Shown here: piece after piece, positions 24,999-33,142 of the stretch
How the letters are laid out: each line of letters begins with the position of its first letter
How positions within the stretch are numbered: position 1 is the stretch's first letter
NCBI RefSeq assembly: GCF_003259745.1
Contig: NZ_QLMC01000004.1
Location: 496,001-560,000 of the forward strand
Source: Larkinella arboricola
GTDB taxonomy: Bacteria > Bacteroidota > Bacteroidia > Cytophagales > Spirosomataceae
Direction: 5' to 3'
DNA length: 64,000 nt
Notes under the pieces: generated by a model
What the model was told of the DNA's origin: nothing
Database searches by the model: none
Seen by the model: only the letters and a program-made list of their open reading frames with translations
Program-made: the position numbers and the translations under genes

Positions 24999-26051
24999 TT
25001 AAGCCGCCATGCGCAGGGTCTGATCGCCCGATTCCAGCATCGGCTCGATGACGTTTTGCAGGCGTTCCCGCAGAAAACCCTCCTGAAGGTACGAAGGCAG
25101 TTTGGCAATCAACTGCCTGTAACCCTGAATACCCAATGCCTTGGCAATGTAGGCTTCATGAACGGCATTGATGTGTGAAACGATATTCACTAAACATTCA
25201 TGGAACAGCCGCACGTCAATCTCCGACTCCACAAACCGCTCAATCTCGCGGTTGGTTGACGAAATCCGTAGGCGGCTCAGGGCGTCGAAATAGGTTGTAT
25301 AACCGATCTGCTTGCCCAATTGCTTGTATTGATCCGCCCCAAATTTCTGTAAAATCTTACCCGTTTTAGGACTGCGCAGGGCCGTCTTTGGATTGTTCTG
25401 AATGGCCTGCCGCAGGGCTTTGATGTGCCGGTCGCGGGAGGTTTTCAGGAATTGGGCAATCTCGATCTGAGCCGCCGACTCGCGTGAGGGCAGCATCAGG
25501 TCCGGTTTGGCAATATCAAACTTCGCCAGCGGAAGCCGCATGGTCCGGTAATTGTTCAGCGGACCGGAGGCATAAAAGCCAATCGAAGCCGGGTAGTAAC
25601 CGCGCACCACCATGTTGCCGATGCGACGGCGAATAATTTCTTCATTGCTGACGGGTTCGCCCATCGTATGCAGGAAAGCCCGTACGCCGAACAAAACGCT
25701 GTAATACGCTTGCGGGAATGTCCAGTGCAGGGAGCTTTGTAAATACTGATTATCGTTCACGACCGGCGTAATCCGCAGCGCATATTCGGCGCTCCAGCTA
25801 TTGAGCAACAGTTTTTCCAGCGCCTTCCGCTGCTCATCCGTTACGGCCGGGGCAAACTCCTGAAACAGCGGAAACCGGGCCATGTCAAACAGGTCGTCCA
25901 GCCGCTGAATGTGGAAGTCGATCGCGAAAAAGTGGTTCAGAAATACCTGAGCCGGAATGGATTTCCGCCAGGTTTCATCCGCAGGCTGACCAGGTGTAAA
26001 GGGCACCATTTTACTTTCCGTGTTCATCGTATTGTCTGTGTTCGTGTTCAT
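24999..26051 (-). CDS. Conserved protein of unknown function
   Basis: 350-aa soluble protein that I do not recognise. It has no signal peptide or membrane segment. The ATG at 26049-26051 (MNTNTDNTMNTE) is chosen; a TTG 45 bases upstream is possible. Notable stretches are WTFPQAYYSVLFGVRAFLHTMGEP, VVRGYYPASIGFYASGPLNNY and EIDVRLFHECLVNIVSHINAVHEAYIAKALG. The helical, YYSVLFG-containing character is loosely like HEPN-type proteins, but the HEPN RxxxxH motif is not evident. Monocistronic, convergent with the PhnZ-like gene and divergent from the blaI-like gene. Confidence 0.6.
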   Translation of the reverse strand: MNTNTDNTMNTESKMVPFTPGQPADETWRKSIPAQVFLNHFFAIDFHIQRLDDLFDMARFPLFQEFAPAVTDEQRKALEKLLLNSWSAEYALRITPVVNDNQYLQSSLHWTFPQAYYSVLFGVRAFLHTMGEPVSNEEIIRRRIGNMVVRGYYPASIGFYASGPLNNYRTMRLPLAKFDIAKPDLMLPSRESAAQIEIAQFLKTSRDRHIKALRQAIQNNPKTALRSPKTGKILQKFGADQYKQLGKQIGYTTYFDALSRLRISSTNREIERFVESEIDVRLFHECLVNIVSHINAVHEAYIAKALGIQGYRQLIAKLPSYLQEGFLRERLQNVIEPMLESGDQTLRMAA

Positions 26052-26268
26052 ATAAATAGAACAAAAAACCGCCTGTTGATGTTCCGAATTTTGCAATTAT
26101 TTTGTAGGTATAATGTGCTGGTTTTTAATGGGTTTCTGTAGTAATTTTATGCTTTTCCACCCGGCCTGTAACTAGTTCTGGCTTCCCGGTTTTACCCTCC
26201 GATTTTTAGAGCGCTCCAATCAAAAACCTCAGATCATTTCTATCGATCAACGTATTTTAACGTTATTT

Positions 26269-26284
26269 AACTGTTTAAATAGTT
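26269..26284. promoter_or_regulatory. Palindrome overlapping the blaI promoter, candidate operator
   Basis: AACTGTTTAAATAGTT is palindromic except for one mismatched pair and overlaps the -33 element of the promoter at 26283-26313. Autoregulation by a dimeric BlaI-type repressor through such a site is common. The assignment to BlaI is an inference. Confidence 0.4.
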
Positions 26285-26313
26285 GCATAACTGATTTGTA
26301 CGTTTTAAGTTTG
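26283..26313 (+). promoter_or_regulatory. Promoter of the blaI-M56 operon, predicting a near-leaderless transcript
   Basis: TTG (26283-26285), a 20-base spacer and a perfect -7 box TAAGTTTG (26306-26313). Only four bases separate the box from the ATG at 26318, so transcription should start at or next to the start codon. Confidence 0.6.
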
Positions 26314-26317
26314 TTTT

Positions 26318-26707
26318 ATGGAAGTGTTAACGAAAACCGAAGAGAAGGTGATGCAGATTCTCTGGACCATTCGTAGAGGATTTGTGAAGGATGTCATCGA
26401 CCAAATGGCCGACCCTAAACCGCCGTATAATACGATATCATCGTTGATCCGAATTCTGGAGAAAAAGGGATTTGTGGGTCATAAAGCCTACGGCAAAACC
26501 CACGAATATTTCCCGACTGTTTCAAAACTCGCTTACCGGAAATTTACCTTCCAGAATTTTTTGACCAATTACTTTGAAGGATCGCCGGAGAAAGTCGTGT
26601 CGTTTATGGTCAGCGAAGAAAAGCTGAACTCCGAGGAGGTTCAGCGGATGATGGAACTGCTGGATCAGGCCGGAAATACTGCCAAACGCGACGGCCATGC
26701 TGAATGA
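26318..26707 (+). CDS. BlaI/MecI/CopY-family transcriptional repressor
   Basis: 129-aa winged-helix repressor. The N-terminus LTKTEEKVMQILWTIRRGFVKDVIDQM and the recognition region PPYNTISSLIRILEKKGFVGHKAYGKTHEYFP are typical of BlaI/MecI. A C-terminal helical dimerisation region follows. Such repressors are cleaved or released when a partner M56 membrane peptidase is activated, and the next gene encodes one with an 11-base overlap. The MEVLTKTEE start fits the family length, so the close promoter is not an artefact of a wrong start codon. Confidence 0.93.
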   Translation: MEVLTKTEEKVMQILWTIRRGFVKDVIDQMADPKPPYNTISSLIRILEKKGFVGHKAYGKTHEYFPTVSKLAYRKFTFQNFLTNYFEGSPEKVVSFMVSEEKLNSEEVQRMMELLDQAGNTAKRDGHAE

Positions 26708-28127
26708 CTTCTTCCTCTATCTGATCCAGGTATCGGTATCAATGGCGGTTTTTGCCCTGACGTACCGGCTTCTTTTCGACCGCCTGACCCATTTCAAGTG
26801 GAACCGTATCTACTTGCTCGCCAGTGTACTGTTCAGTGTTCTCATGCCGTTAGTGCCCACCTCCGGTTTGTGGAGTACGCCGGTTTCGATGGGGCTGGAA
26901 CTGCGGTTCGATAGGATTCCATCCGGTACTAACGAAGCTGCTTTTCAGGCTGAGGAGGATGCGACTCAAGCTGTTGGGCAGGCACAGCTCATTGGGTATA
27001 CGCTACTGACGCTGTATCTGCTGGGTGTGTTGTACAAAAGCTGGCGGCTTTACCGAAGTCTGGACGCAGTTTTCCGGTTGATCCAAACCAGCCCAAAGGT
27101 GGAGGAGGGGGCAGCTTATGCCGTTTATGTACAATCCGATTTACCAACTTTTTCATTCGGGCGTTCGATTCTTCTTAATCCTGAAAATGATTCGCTGACG
27201 TTGGAAGAACAGGCCCAGGTGTTGCTGCACGAAGAAATTCATGTCCGGCACCGGCACACGCTCGATCTGCTGCTGTTTGAACTGGCGGGTGTTGTGTTCT
27301 GGTTTAATCCGGTTGTCCATTACCTGCATTTTGCTATTCAGCAGGTCCACGAATATGCCGTCGATGCCATTGTGACCCGAACCTGCGGTACTGTCAAATC
27401 ATACGGCTACCTGCTCCTGAAATTAACGGCCCAAAACCCGCTGCCCCTGATGGCTCCGTTCTCGAACAAGCAGGTGATTCGCCGGATTCAAATGCTCACT
27501 CAAAAACCGTCCAGTCCTATGCAAAAGCTAAAATTTTTGATGGTACTACCCGTGCTGGCACTCTCGCTGCTTGTTGGTTCCTGTTTCCGAAATAATGACC
27601 GTCCTGCGTTTCAGGCTCAGGACGTAAAACCGCAAAAAGGCGTTTCTATTAGTCGTTTAGTCTGGAAGGGTAACACGGTTTACTCTTCCGAACAGTTAAC
27701 CGATGTGCTGGGCAATCGACCCGGTGATCTGTATGAGAAAGAAGGGTTTGCAAGCCGGTTGATCAATCAGCCCGGAACGGATGTAGCGTCTCTTTACATG
27801 GATAAAGGCTATTTATTTTTTAGCACGGAGGTCCACGAAAAACGGGTAGGTAATGCGGTGAATCTGGAGTTAGAGGTTTTTGAAGGAAAGCCGGCGAATG
27901 TTGAAAACGTGGTTTTTAAAGGCAATAAAAAGATCACAACCAAGCAGTTGCTCGAAATGGTTGCGGTTCGCCCGGGTGAGCTTTTCAACCGCTCCAAGCT
28001 GATCCAATCCCAGAAAGCACTGGCTGAGTCGGGTTATTTTAATCCGACACAAATTGGGATTAATCCGTTGCCTGACATTGAGAATAACACCGTCGATCTG
28101 GAATTTACAGTAATCGAAAAGCCGTAA
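26697..28127 (+). CDS. M56 (BlaR1-type) membrane metallopeptidase fused to two POTRA-like domains
   Basis: 476-aa protein. Three hydrophobic helices occupy about residues 8-25, 36-53 and 98-115. The zinc motif is H178-EEI-H182, with E219 as the likely third ligand (VHEYAVDAIV). A fourth helix follows at 280-296 (LMVLPVLALSLLVGSC). The C-terminal 160 residues lie outside the membrane and consist of two copies of a POTRA-like fold: VWKGNTVYSSEQLTDVLGNR and VVFKGNKKITTKQLLEMVAV, each followed by a GYLFFST or GYFNPTQ element. These resemble the POTRA repeats of BamA/TamA. Classical BlaR1 has a penicillin-binding sensor there, so this one probably senses a different envelope cue, perhaps outer-membrane assembly. 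Confidence 0.85.
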   Translation: MLNDFFLYLIQVSVSMAVFALTYRLLFDRLTHFKWNRIYLLASVLFSVLMPLVPTSGLWSTPVSMGLELRFDRIPSGTNEAAFQAEEDATQAVGQAQLIGYTLLTLYLLGVLYKSWRLYRSLDAVFRLIQTSPKVEEGAAYAVYVQSDLPTFSFGRSILLNPENDSLTLEEQAQVLLHEEIHVRHRHTLDLLLFELAGVVFWFNPVVHYLHFAIQQVHEYAVDAIVTRTCGTVKSYGYLLLKLTAQNPLPLMAPFSNKQVIRRIQMLTQKPSSPMQKLKFLMVLPVLALSLLVGSCFRNNDRPAFQAQDVKPQKGVSISRLVWKGNTVYSSEQLTDVLGNRPGDLYEKEGFASRLINQPGTDVASLYMDKGYLFFSTEVHEKRVGNAVNLELEVFEGKPANVENVVFKGNKKITTKQLLEMVAVRPGELFNRSKLIQSQKALAESGYFNPTQIGINPLPDIENNTVDLEFTVIEKP

Positions 28128-28130
28128 GAG

Positions 28131-29009
28131 TTAGGCGACTTTTTTGCCCTTTTGAAACTTATCGCGCTGACCCAGATAAAGGCCCGCCAACACCAGTACC
28201 GTGCCCAGAAAGGTGTAAATCGTCAGCGGTTCGTCCAGCAGAATGGACGAGTAGGCAAAACCGAAAATCGGGCAGAGAAACAGCCAGAGCGACGCCTGAA
28301 CCGCATCCTGTCGAACCAGGTAAAACCAGAGTTGCAGGCCAATGACGGAAACCGGGATGATCAGCCAGAATACCGAGCCCCAGAACCGGGCGTCGTAGTG
28401 TGAGTGGTCAAAATCGGCAAAGAGCAGCGTGAAAGGGAGAAGCAAAATGCCGCCGATCAGCACCTGCCAGCCGTTGATAACCAGGTTGGGCAATTGCCAC
28501 GTAAACCGGGCATAGTATACCGTAGCTGCCGAAACCGAAACCATGCCGCCCAGCAGAATCAACAGACCCGACAGCGTTGCGTAACTGCCTTCCAGGAGCG
28601 GATACGTCGCCAGCAGTACACCCGCCATCCCGAGCGCAATGCCCAACCCTTCGTACCAGCGGATGGGACGACGAAGCCAAAGGGCCGAAATCAGGGTAAT
28701 GAACAAGGGATTGGTAGCCGTTGAAAGACTACCAATTCCGGCTGAAACCTGCTTGAGCGCCAGTACAAACGCGCCGAGGTAGATGGTGGTATTAAGAAGG
28801 GCAAAAATTGTCAGCCGGGTAAACTCCAGCCGGTTCGGTAGGGCGTTACGCTGAATACCGTGCGCCACCAGCAACATCAGAGGACCAGCAATAAAAAACC
28901 GAATTTGTGCCAGAATAAGCGGATCGACCGACAGAACGCCGAATTTGGTGGCCGCCGATGCTGACGCCCAAAGCGCGGCAAAAAGCAGACCGGGGAGGAA
29001 AAATTTCAT
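28131..29009 (-). CDS. EamA-family (DMT) small-molecule exporter
   Basis: 292-aa membrane protein with about ten hydrophobic helices in two EamA repeats (ALWASASAATKFGVLSVDPLILAQIRFF in the first, LLILLGGMVSVSAATVYYARFTW in the second). The GTVLVLAGLYLGQR end is typical. I chose the ATG at 29007-29009 because the in-frame extension to 29282 is hydrophilic and unlike the family. Likely a metabolite or amino-acid exporter. It is convergent with the M56 gene with only 3 bases between stops, and no terminator is visible there. Confidence 0.87.
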   Translation of the reverse strand: MKFFLPGLLFAALWASASAATKFGVLSVDPLILAQIRFFIAGPLMLLVAHGIQRNALPNRLEFTRLTIFALLNTTIYLGAFVLALKQVSAGIGSLSTATNPLFITLISALWLRRPIRWYEGLGIALGMAGVLLATYPLLEGSYATLSGLLILLGGMVSVSAATVYYARFTWQLPNLVINGWQVLIGGILLLPFTLLFADFDHSHYDARFWGSVFWLIIPVSVIGLQLWFYLVRQDAVQASLWLFLCPIFGFAYSSILLDEPLTIYTFLGTVLVLAGLYLGQRDKFQKGKKVA

Positions 29010-29191
29010 ACCGTAAAGGTACGGGGAAGCTTGTTGTTGTACCAGTCGCCCCATTGAATTTGCAAAACCGTTTGGTGCCCTCACATTCTGCGTTACCAAA
29101 TTACTGGTCGTGAAGGTTGTCGATTGTGTGCCATACGCCGACAACCGGGCAAACGTTGCTCTCCTGAAGATTTTTGCGGGAGGAGGGTGGT

Positions 29192-29227
29192 AAAAAACGT
29201 CCCTACGGATTTTAGCCCGTAGGGACG
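29192..29227 (-). terminator. Terminator of the pncB-nadE unit
   Basis: Perfect 11-base stem CGTCCCTACGG / CCGTAGGGACG with an 8-base loop. On the minus strand it is followed by TTTTTTA. It starts just after the nadE stop codon. Confidence 0.88.
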
Positions 29228-29232
29228 GTGTG

Positions 29233-31257
29233 TCAAAACCCGATTTTTCCCTTTCGGCCCGGGCCATCTTTCCCGTCGACATATTCCTTCAACTCCGCCA
29301 GTTCTTTTTCAAAACCGCTGCTGAGAATCGGGAAACGACACCAGGTTTTGGGGTCCACGTTTTCGTCGTCGAGGTGGAACGACGGCGCATACCGTTCGCG
29401 CTTCCACTGGTTGCGGCTCCAGAGCCGGAAAAACCGGTCGACCGACACGTAAAGCTGTTCCCGACTATACTGTCCGTCAAAGATTACCTCCATGTGCTGC
29501 ATGACTTCCTTCGGCGACTGTTTATCCCGAATGGCGGCCTTCTCAATGGCATTGAGAACCTCATACGGCATCAGGTCTTCTTCGTCGGTTTGCTTTTTGT
29601 CAAGCGGACGAAGTTCGGCGGTGGGTTGCAGGTTGTTGACGGCTTTCAGTCCTTCCACTTTGATCGTGCCGCCCACGCCCTCGGTTTCGGCCCAGCGGAG
29701 CCAGCCGCGCAGATAATGTTTGTCGATGCCGGCAATGGGGGAGATGCTGCCCGCCGTGTCGCCATCCATCGTGGCATAACCCACTGACGCTTCCGAGCGG
29801 TTGGAGGTCGACAGCAGCAGGGCGTTATGGATGTTGGCCAGCAGCCACGCGCTTGGGGCACGCACCCGGGCCTGAATGTTTTGCAGGGCAATGTCGTCGG
29901 TATTCCAGCTTAGCTTCCGGCCAATCTGGTCTTCAATGAGTTTGGTATACGTTTCGACCAGCCCGTTGATGTTGATGTTGTAGAACGTCGCGCCGATGGA
30001 TTTTGCCAGCGACTCGGCGGAGTGTAAGGTATCCTTCGAACTGTTTTCAGTACCCTGATAGATGGTCGTCAGCAACGCACCGCAGATTTCCTCGACGGTA
30101 TTCAGATTCTGAATCGCTTTGATGTAGCTCAGTTTCTTTTTTAAACCGTCCAGTCCGATGCTCTCGTCGGTCAGCCGGATCATGAGCGACACCAGGGCGG
30201 CAATGGCCGACGAATCCGCTCCACCGCTCAGCGACAGCACGAAACCGTGCGAACGGCTTTTGCGCAGGTAGTCGAACAGGGCCAGCGCCACGGCCCGCGC
30301 AAATTCTTCTTCTTTGAGGTGATTGCCCCGTTCCCAGTATTCCAGTTCCGGTTTCTGAACCACGGGCTTGATTTTCGGAAAATCGAACTGGGCGGCTACC
30401 CGCAGGTTGGGGTACAGATACGCCAGATTGACCTTGTTCTGGACCTGGCTCAAACGCGTGTCGTCCACGTCGATCACGGCGCAGACCAGCATATGATCGG
30501 CGTAGCTGAAACGCGGCCCCGACACCAGCAGCTGACCGTTGGCGGCAATCATGGCGTCACCGTCGAAAATGGCCCGGCCCGATTCGTTGCCCAGCAGGTT
30601 GCAGTAAATGTAGCTCACGCCGAACGCCCGCGAACCGTCGATCACAAACCGCTCCCGAACCACGGACTTGAAAAACGAAAAGTGGCTGGCGCTGGGATTC
30701 AGAATAATATCGACACCGCGTTCGTGCAGGCTGCGGCCCGGTCGGTTGGCAATCCAGGCGTCTTCGCAAATCTCGAAACCGATTTTTACGCCCGATACAT
30801 CAAACAGCAGATCACCGACCGGATAGGTAAATTCGCCAATCTGGATTTCGTCGCGCACGCCCGCCGTCCAGGGCTGGAACCAGCGGCTTTCGTAGTGAAT
30901 ACCGTTATTGGCGACAACCTGCTTACAGACAAAGCCCAGAATCCGCTTGTCGGCAATCAGACAGGCCGTGTCGTAGGTGCGGTTATTGGCCAGTCGCAGC
31001 GGTAGGCTGACGGCCACGATAATCCCGCCGGTATGCGGCACAATTTCCAGCAGGCTTTGTTTGGCCTGCTCGATCAGCTCGTTGGAGAAGAACATGTCTT
31101 CGCAGCCGTAGCCGGTGATACATAACTCAGGTAGGCATAAAATACTGACTTCCTGTCTTTTAGCGTCTTCAATGGCGTCGATAATCGTCCGGCGGTTGTG
31201 TTCCCAGGCCATCGGGATCTGGTTGACAACACCGGCAGCAACTTTTATGAGCTTCAT
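29233..31257 (-). CDS. nadE: Glutamine-dependent NAD+ synthetase
   Basis: 674-aa two-domain enzyme making NAD+ from deamido-NAD+, ATP and glutamine. The N-terminal nitrilase-type glutaminase has the triad E44 (LPELCITGYG), K112 (VCKQVV) and C164 (FEICEDAW). The C-terminal synthetase has the PP-loop LSLSGGADSSAIAAL (about residue 335) and TSNRSEASVGYATMDGD. Full length for the large, glutaminase-fused form. It follows pncB after about 107 bases on the same strand, forming an NAD salvage unit. Confidence 0.96.
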   Translation of the reverse strand: MKLIKVAAGVVNQIPMAWEHNRRTIIDAIEDAKRQEVSILCLPELCITGYGCEDMFFSNELIEQAKQSLLEIVPHTGGIIVAVSLPLRLANNRTYDTACLIADKRILGFVCKQVVANNGIHYESRWFQPWTAGVRDEIQIGEFTYPVGDLLFDVSGVKIGFEICEDAWIANRPGRSLHERGVDIILNPSASHFSFFKSVVRERFVIDGSRAFGVSYIYCNLLGNESGRAIFDGDAMIAANGQLLVSGPRFSYADHMLVCAVIDVDDTRLSQVQNKVNLAYLYPNLRVAAQFDFPKIKPVVQKPELEYWERGNHLKEEEFARAVALALFDYLRKSRSHGFVLSLSGGADSSAIAALVSLMIRLTDESIGLDGLKKKLSYIKAIQNLNTVEEICGALLTTIYQGTENSSKDTLHSAESLAKSIGATFYNININGLVETYTKLIEDQIGRKLSWNTDDIALQNIQARVRAPSAWLLANIHNALLLSTSNRSEASVGYATMDGDTAGSISPIAGIDKHYLRGWLRWAETEGVGGTIKVEGLKAVNNLQPTAELRPLDKKQTDEEDLMPYEVLNAIEKAAIRDKQSPKEVMQHMEVIFDGQYSREQLYVSVDRFFRLWSRNQWKRERYAPSFHLDDENVDPKTWCRFPILSSGFEKELAELKEYVDGKDGPGRKGKIGF

Positions 31258-31364
31258 GTATGTGGTTTTTCGCTTTTTACAAGAATAACAAATCTGGAGG
31301 AGAAATTGGTTTATTCAGGAATTCGCGCAGAAAATCGCGTCGAGCCTGATGTTCCTGCCGTCTC

Positions 31365-32825
31365 CTAACGTTGGCGCATTTTCAGAATCAGATCGGTTCT
31401 CAACTGATGGAGTTGCTGCTCAAGCCCCACCGGGTACGCGTGCGGGTTGGTGAACCGCTTGATGCTGGGGTGAAGCCGGGCCAGTTGTTGCTGAACACGG
31501 TTCCGCACCGCCTGAATGGCGGGGGGCGTGTATACGGGTTGCCCTTTTCGAAAGACCGGTACCAGTAAATCTTCAAAAGCCGTTGACTCGGTAAAACGAC
31601 GCTGGCGTGTAAAGTCGTAAGGGTCAATCATGGTGGACGGGCCAGCCGGTGGGGTTTCCTCGTTGTAAATCATATCGGAGATAAAACCGCGTTCGTTGTA
31701 ATACCGTCGGACCTGCTGGATACCCGGCGTTGAAATCTTGATGGCCTGCTCCGACAGTTTCAGCTTATACTCCCACTCACCCGCCGGGTTCTGGATGGCG
31801 GCCAGTTTGTAGACCCCACCCAGGGCGGGTTGATCGTATGCCGTCACCAGTTTGGTACCAATGCCCCAGATGTTAATCCTGGCCCCCTGTTGTTTCAGGC
31901 TGGTGATAAGATATTCGTCCAGGTCGTTACTGCCCACAATACCGGTTTCCCCAAAACCGGCTTCGTCGAGCAGTTTGCGGGCTTCGATGCTCAGGTAGGC
32001 CAGATCGCCCGAGTCCAGCCGGATGGCGCTGAACTGGTAGCCTCTTTCTTTCAGCTTTTTGCCGGCTTCGATGGCGTTTTTTACCCCCTGAATCGTGTCG
32101 TATGTATCGACCAGTAAGGTCACGTTGTTGGGCAGTACATCCGCATAGACTTGAAACGACTCCAGTTCGCTGTCGAACGACATCACCCAACTATGGGCGT
32201 GCGTACCGCGTACCGGAATCCCGTAGAGTTTTCCGGCCAGCACGTTGGAGGTGGCATCACACCCGCCGATGTAGGCGGCCCGGCTGGCGGTGATGCCGCC
32301 GTCGATACCCTGTGCCCGGCGGAGGCCAAATTCAAGTAGTGTATCGTTCTGGGCGGCTAGCCGCATCCGGGCGGCTTTGGTAGCAATGAGCGACTGAAAA
32401 TTGACCAGCGTCAGCAGGGGTGTTTCGAGCAGCTGACACTGGAGGATGGGGCCACGCACCCGCACCAGCGGCTCGTTCGGGAAGGCCACGGTGCCTTCGA
32501 GCACGGCGTCGATGTCGCCGGTAAAGCGTAAGGTGTGCAGATAATCCAGAAAAGCCGGATCGAACAAGGGCTGCCCGTCGGTGCCGGTCAGGGTGCCGAG
32601 GTACTGAACATCGTCATCGGAAAAGGAAAAGGCGTTCAGGTATTCAACGACGCTCGACAAACCGCAGGCAATTGTAAAGCCGCCCTGGAAAGGATGTTTA
32701 CGGAAATATAGGTTAAAAACGGCTTCTTTCTCGGCCGTGCCGGACTTCCAGTATCCGTAGGCCATTGTGATTTGGTAAAGATCGGTAAGCAGGCTGAGCG
32801 AGGTATTGTATAAGGGTTGAAGCAT
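31365..32825 (-). CDS. pncB: Nicotinate phosphoribosyltransferase
   Basis: 486-aa enzyme that converts nicotinate and PRPP into nicotinate mononucleotide, the entry step of Preiss-Handler NAD salvage. The N-terminus [18 protein letters not shown], the region [24 protein letters not shown], the [12 protein letters not shown] block with the conserved histidine, and [12 protein letters not shown] and GVYKLAAI all match the family. It lies directly upstream of nadE, whose product completes the pathway after adenylation by NadD (not in this window). Confidence 0.95.
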   Translation of the reverse strand: MLQPLYNTSLSLLTDLYQITMAYGYWKSGTAEKEAVFNLYFRKHPFQGGFTIACGLSSVVEYLNAFSFSDDDVQYLGTLTGTDGQPLFDPAFLDYLHTLRFTGDIDAVLEGTVAFPNEPLVRVRGPILQCQLLETPLLTLVNFQSLIATKAARMRLAAQNDTLLEFGLRRAQGIDGGITASRAAYIGGCDATSNVLAGKLYGIPVRGTHAHSWVMSFDSELESFQVYADVLPNNVTLLVDTYDTIQGVKNAIEAGKKLKERGYQFSAIRLDSGDLAYLSIEARKLLDEAGFGETGIVGSNDLDEYLITSLKQQGARINIWGIGTKLVTAYDQPALGGVYKLAAIQNPAGEWEYKLKLSEQAIKISTPGIQQVRRYYNERGFISDMIYNEETPPAGPSTMIDPYDFTRQRRFTESTAFEDLLVPVFRKGQPVYTPPAIQAVRNRVQQQLARLHPSIKRFTNPHAYPVGLEQQLHQLRTDLILKMRQR

Positions 32826-33142
32826 CTTTATATATAAGGGGTGTTTCTACTGCTTCCCTATTAACTATCAAAAGCCGGTTCCGTTTAACCTCTTTTAACG
32901 TCCGTTAACATCTTTTTTATTGAAGAATGCAACCTGTCCGCTCATCTTTGCATCTGGCAAGTGGTACCCGTTCCGACAGAATACGGCCTTTTACCGGTCA
33001 TCCATATAAAATGACCATCTATGTAAGATCAGGTTCTATGTAATACATACTACTTAATTTTGAGCCGTAGTCATTAAGTGCCGAGCAGTAAACAACGCGA
33101 GTCAACGCGTAAGCAGTAAACAACAAGTTACTATTAAATCTC
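32826..33142. other. Promoter and leader region between pncB and the outer-membrane receptor
   Basis: 317 bases without a gene. It carries a perfect -7 box TAATTTTG at 33055-33062 (with no clear -33 TTG), the 12-mer TAATACATACTA at 33041-33052 just upstream, and a duplicated 13-mer AGCAGTAAACAAC at 33084-33096 and 33112-33124 in the predicted leader. No recognisable promoter was found for pncB on the other strand. Confidence 0.5.
33055..33062 (+). promoter_or_regulatory. -7 promoter box for the outer-membrane receptor gene
   Basis: TAATTTTG matches the Bacteroidota TAnnTTTG consensus exactly. It would give a leader of about 75 bases. The -33 position reads TTC instead of TTG, so activity may depend on an activator binding nearby. 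Confidence 0.4.
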
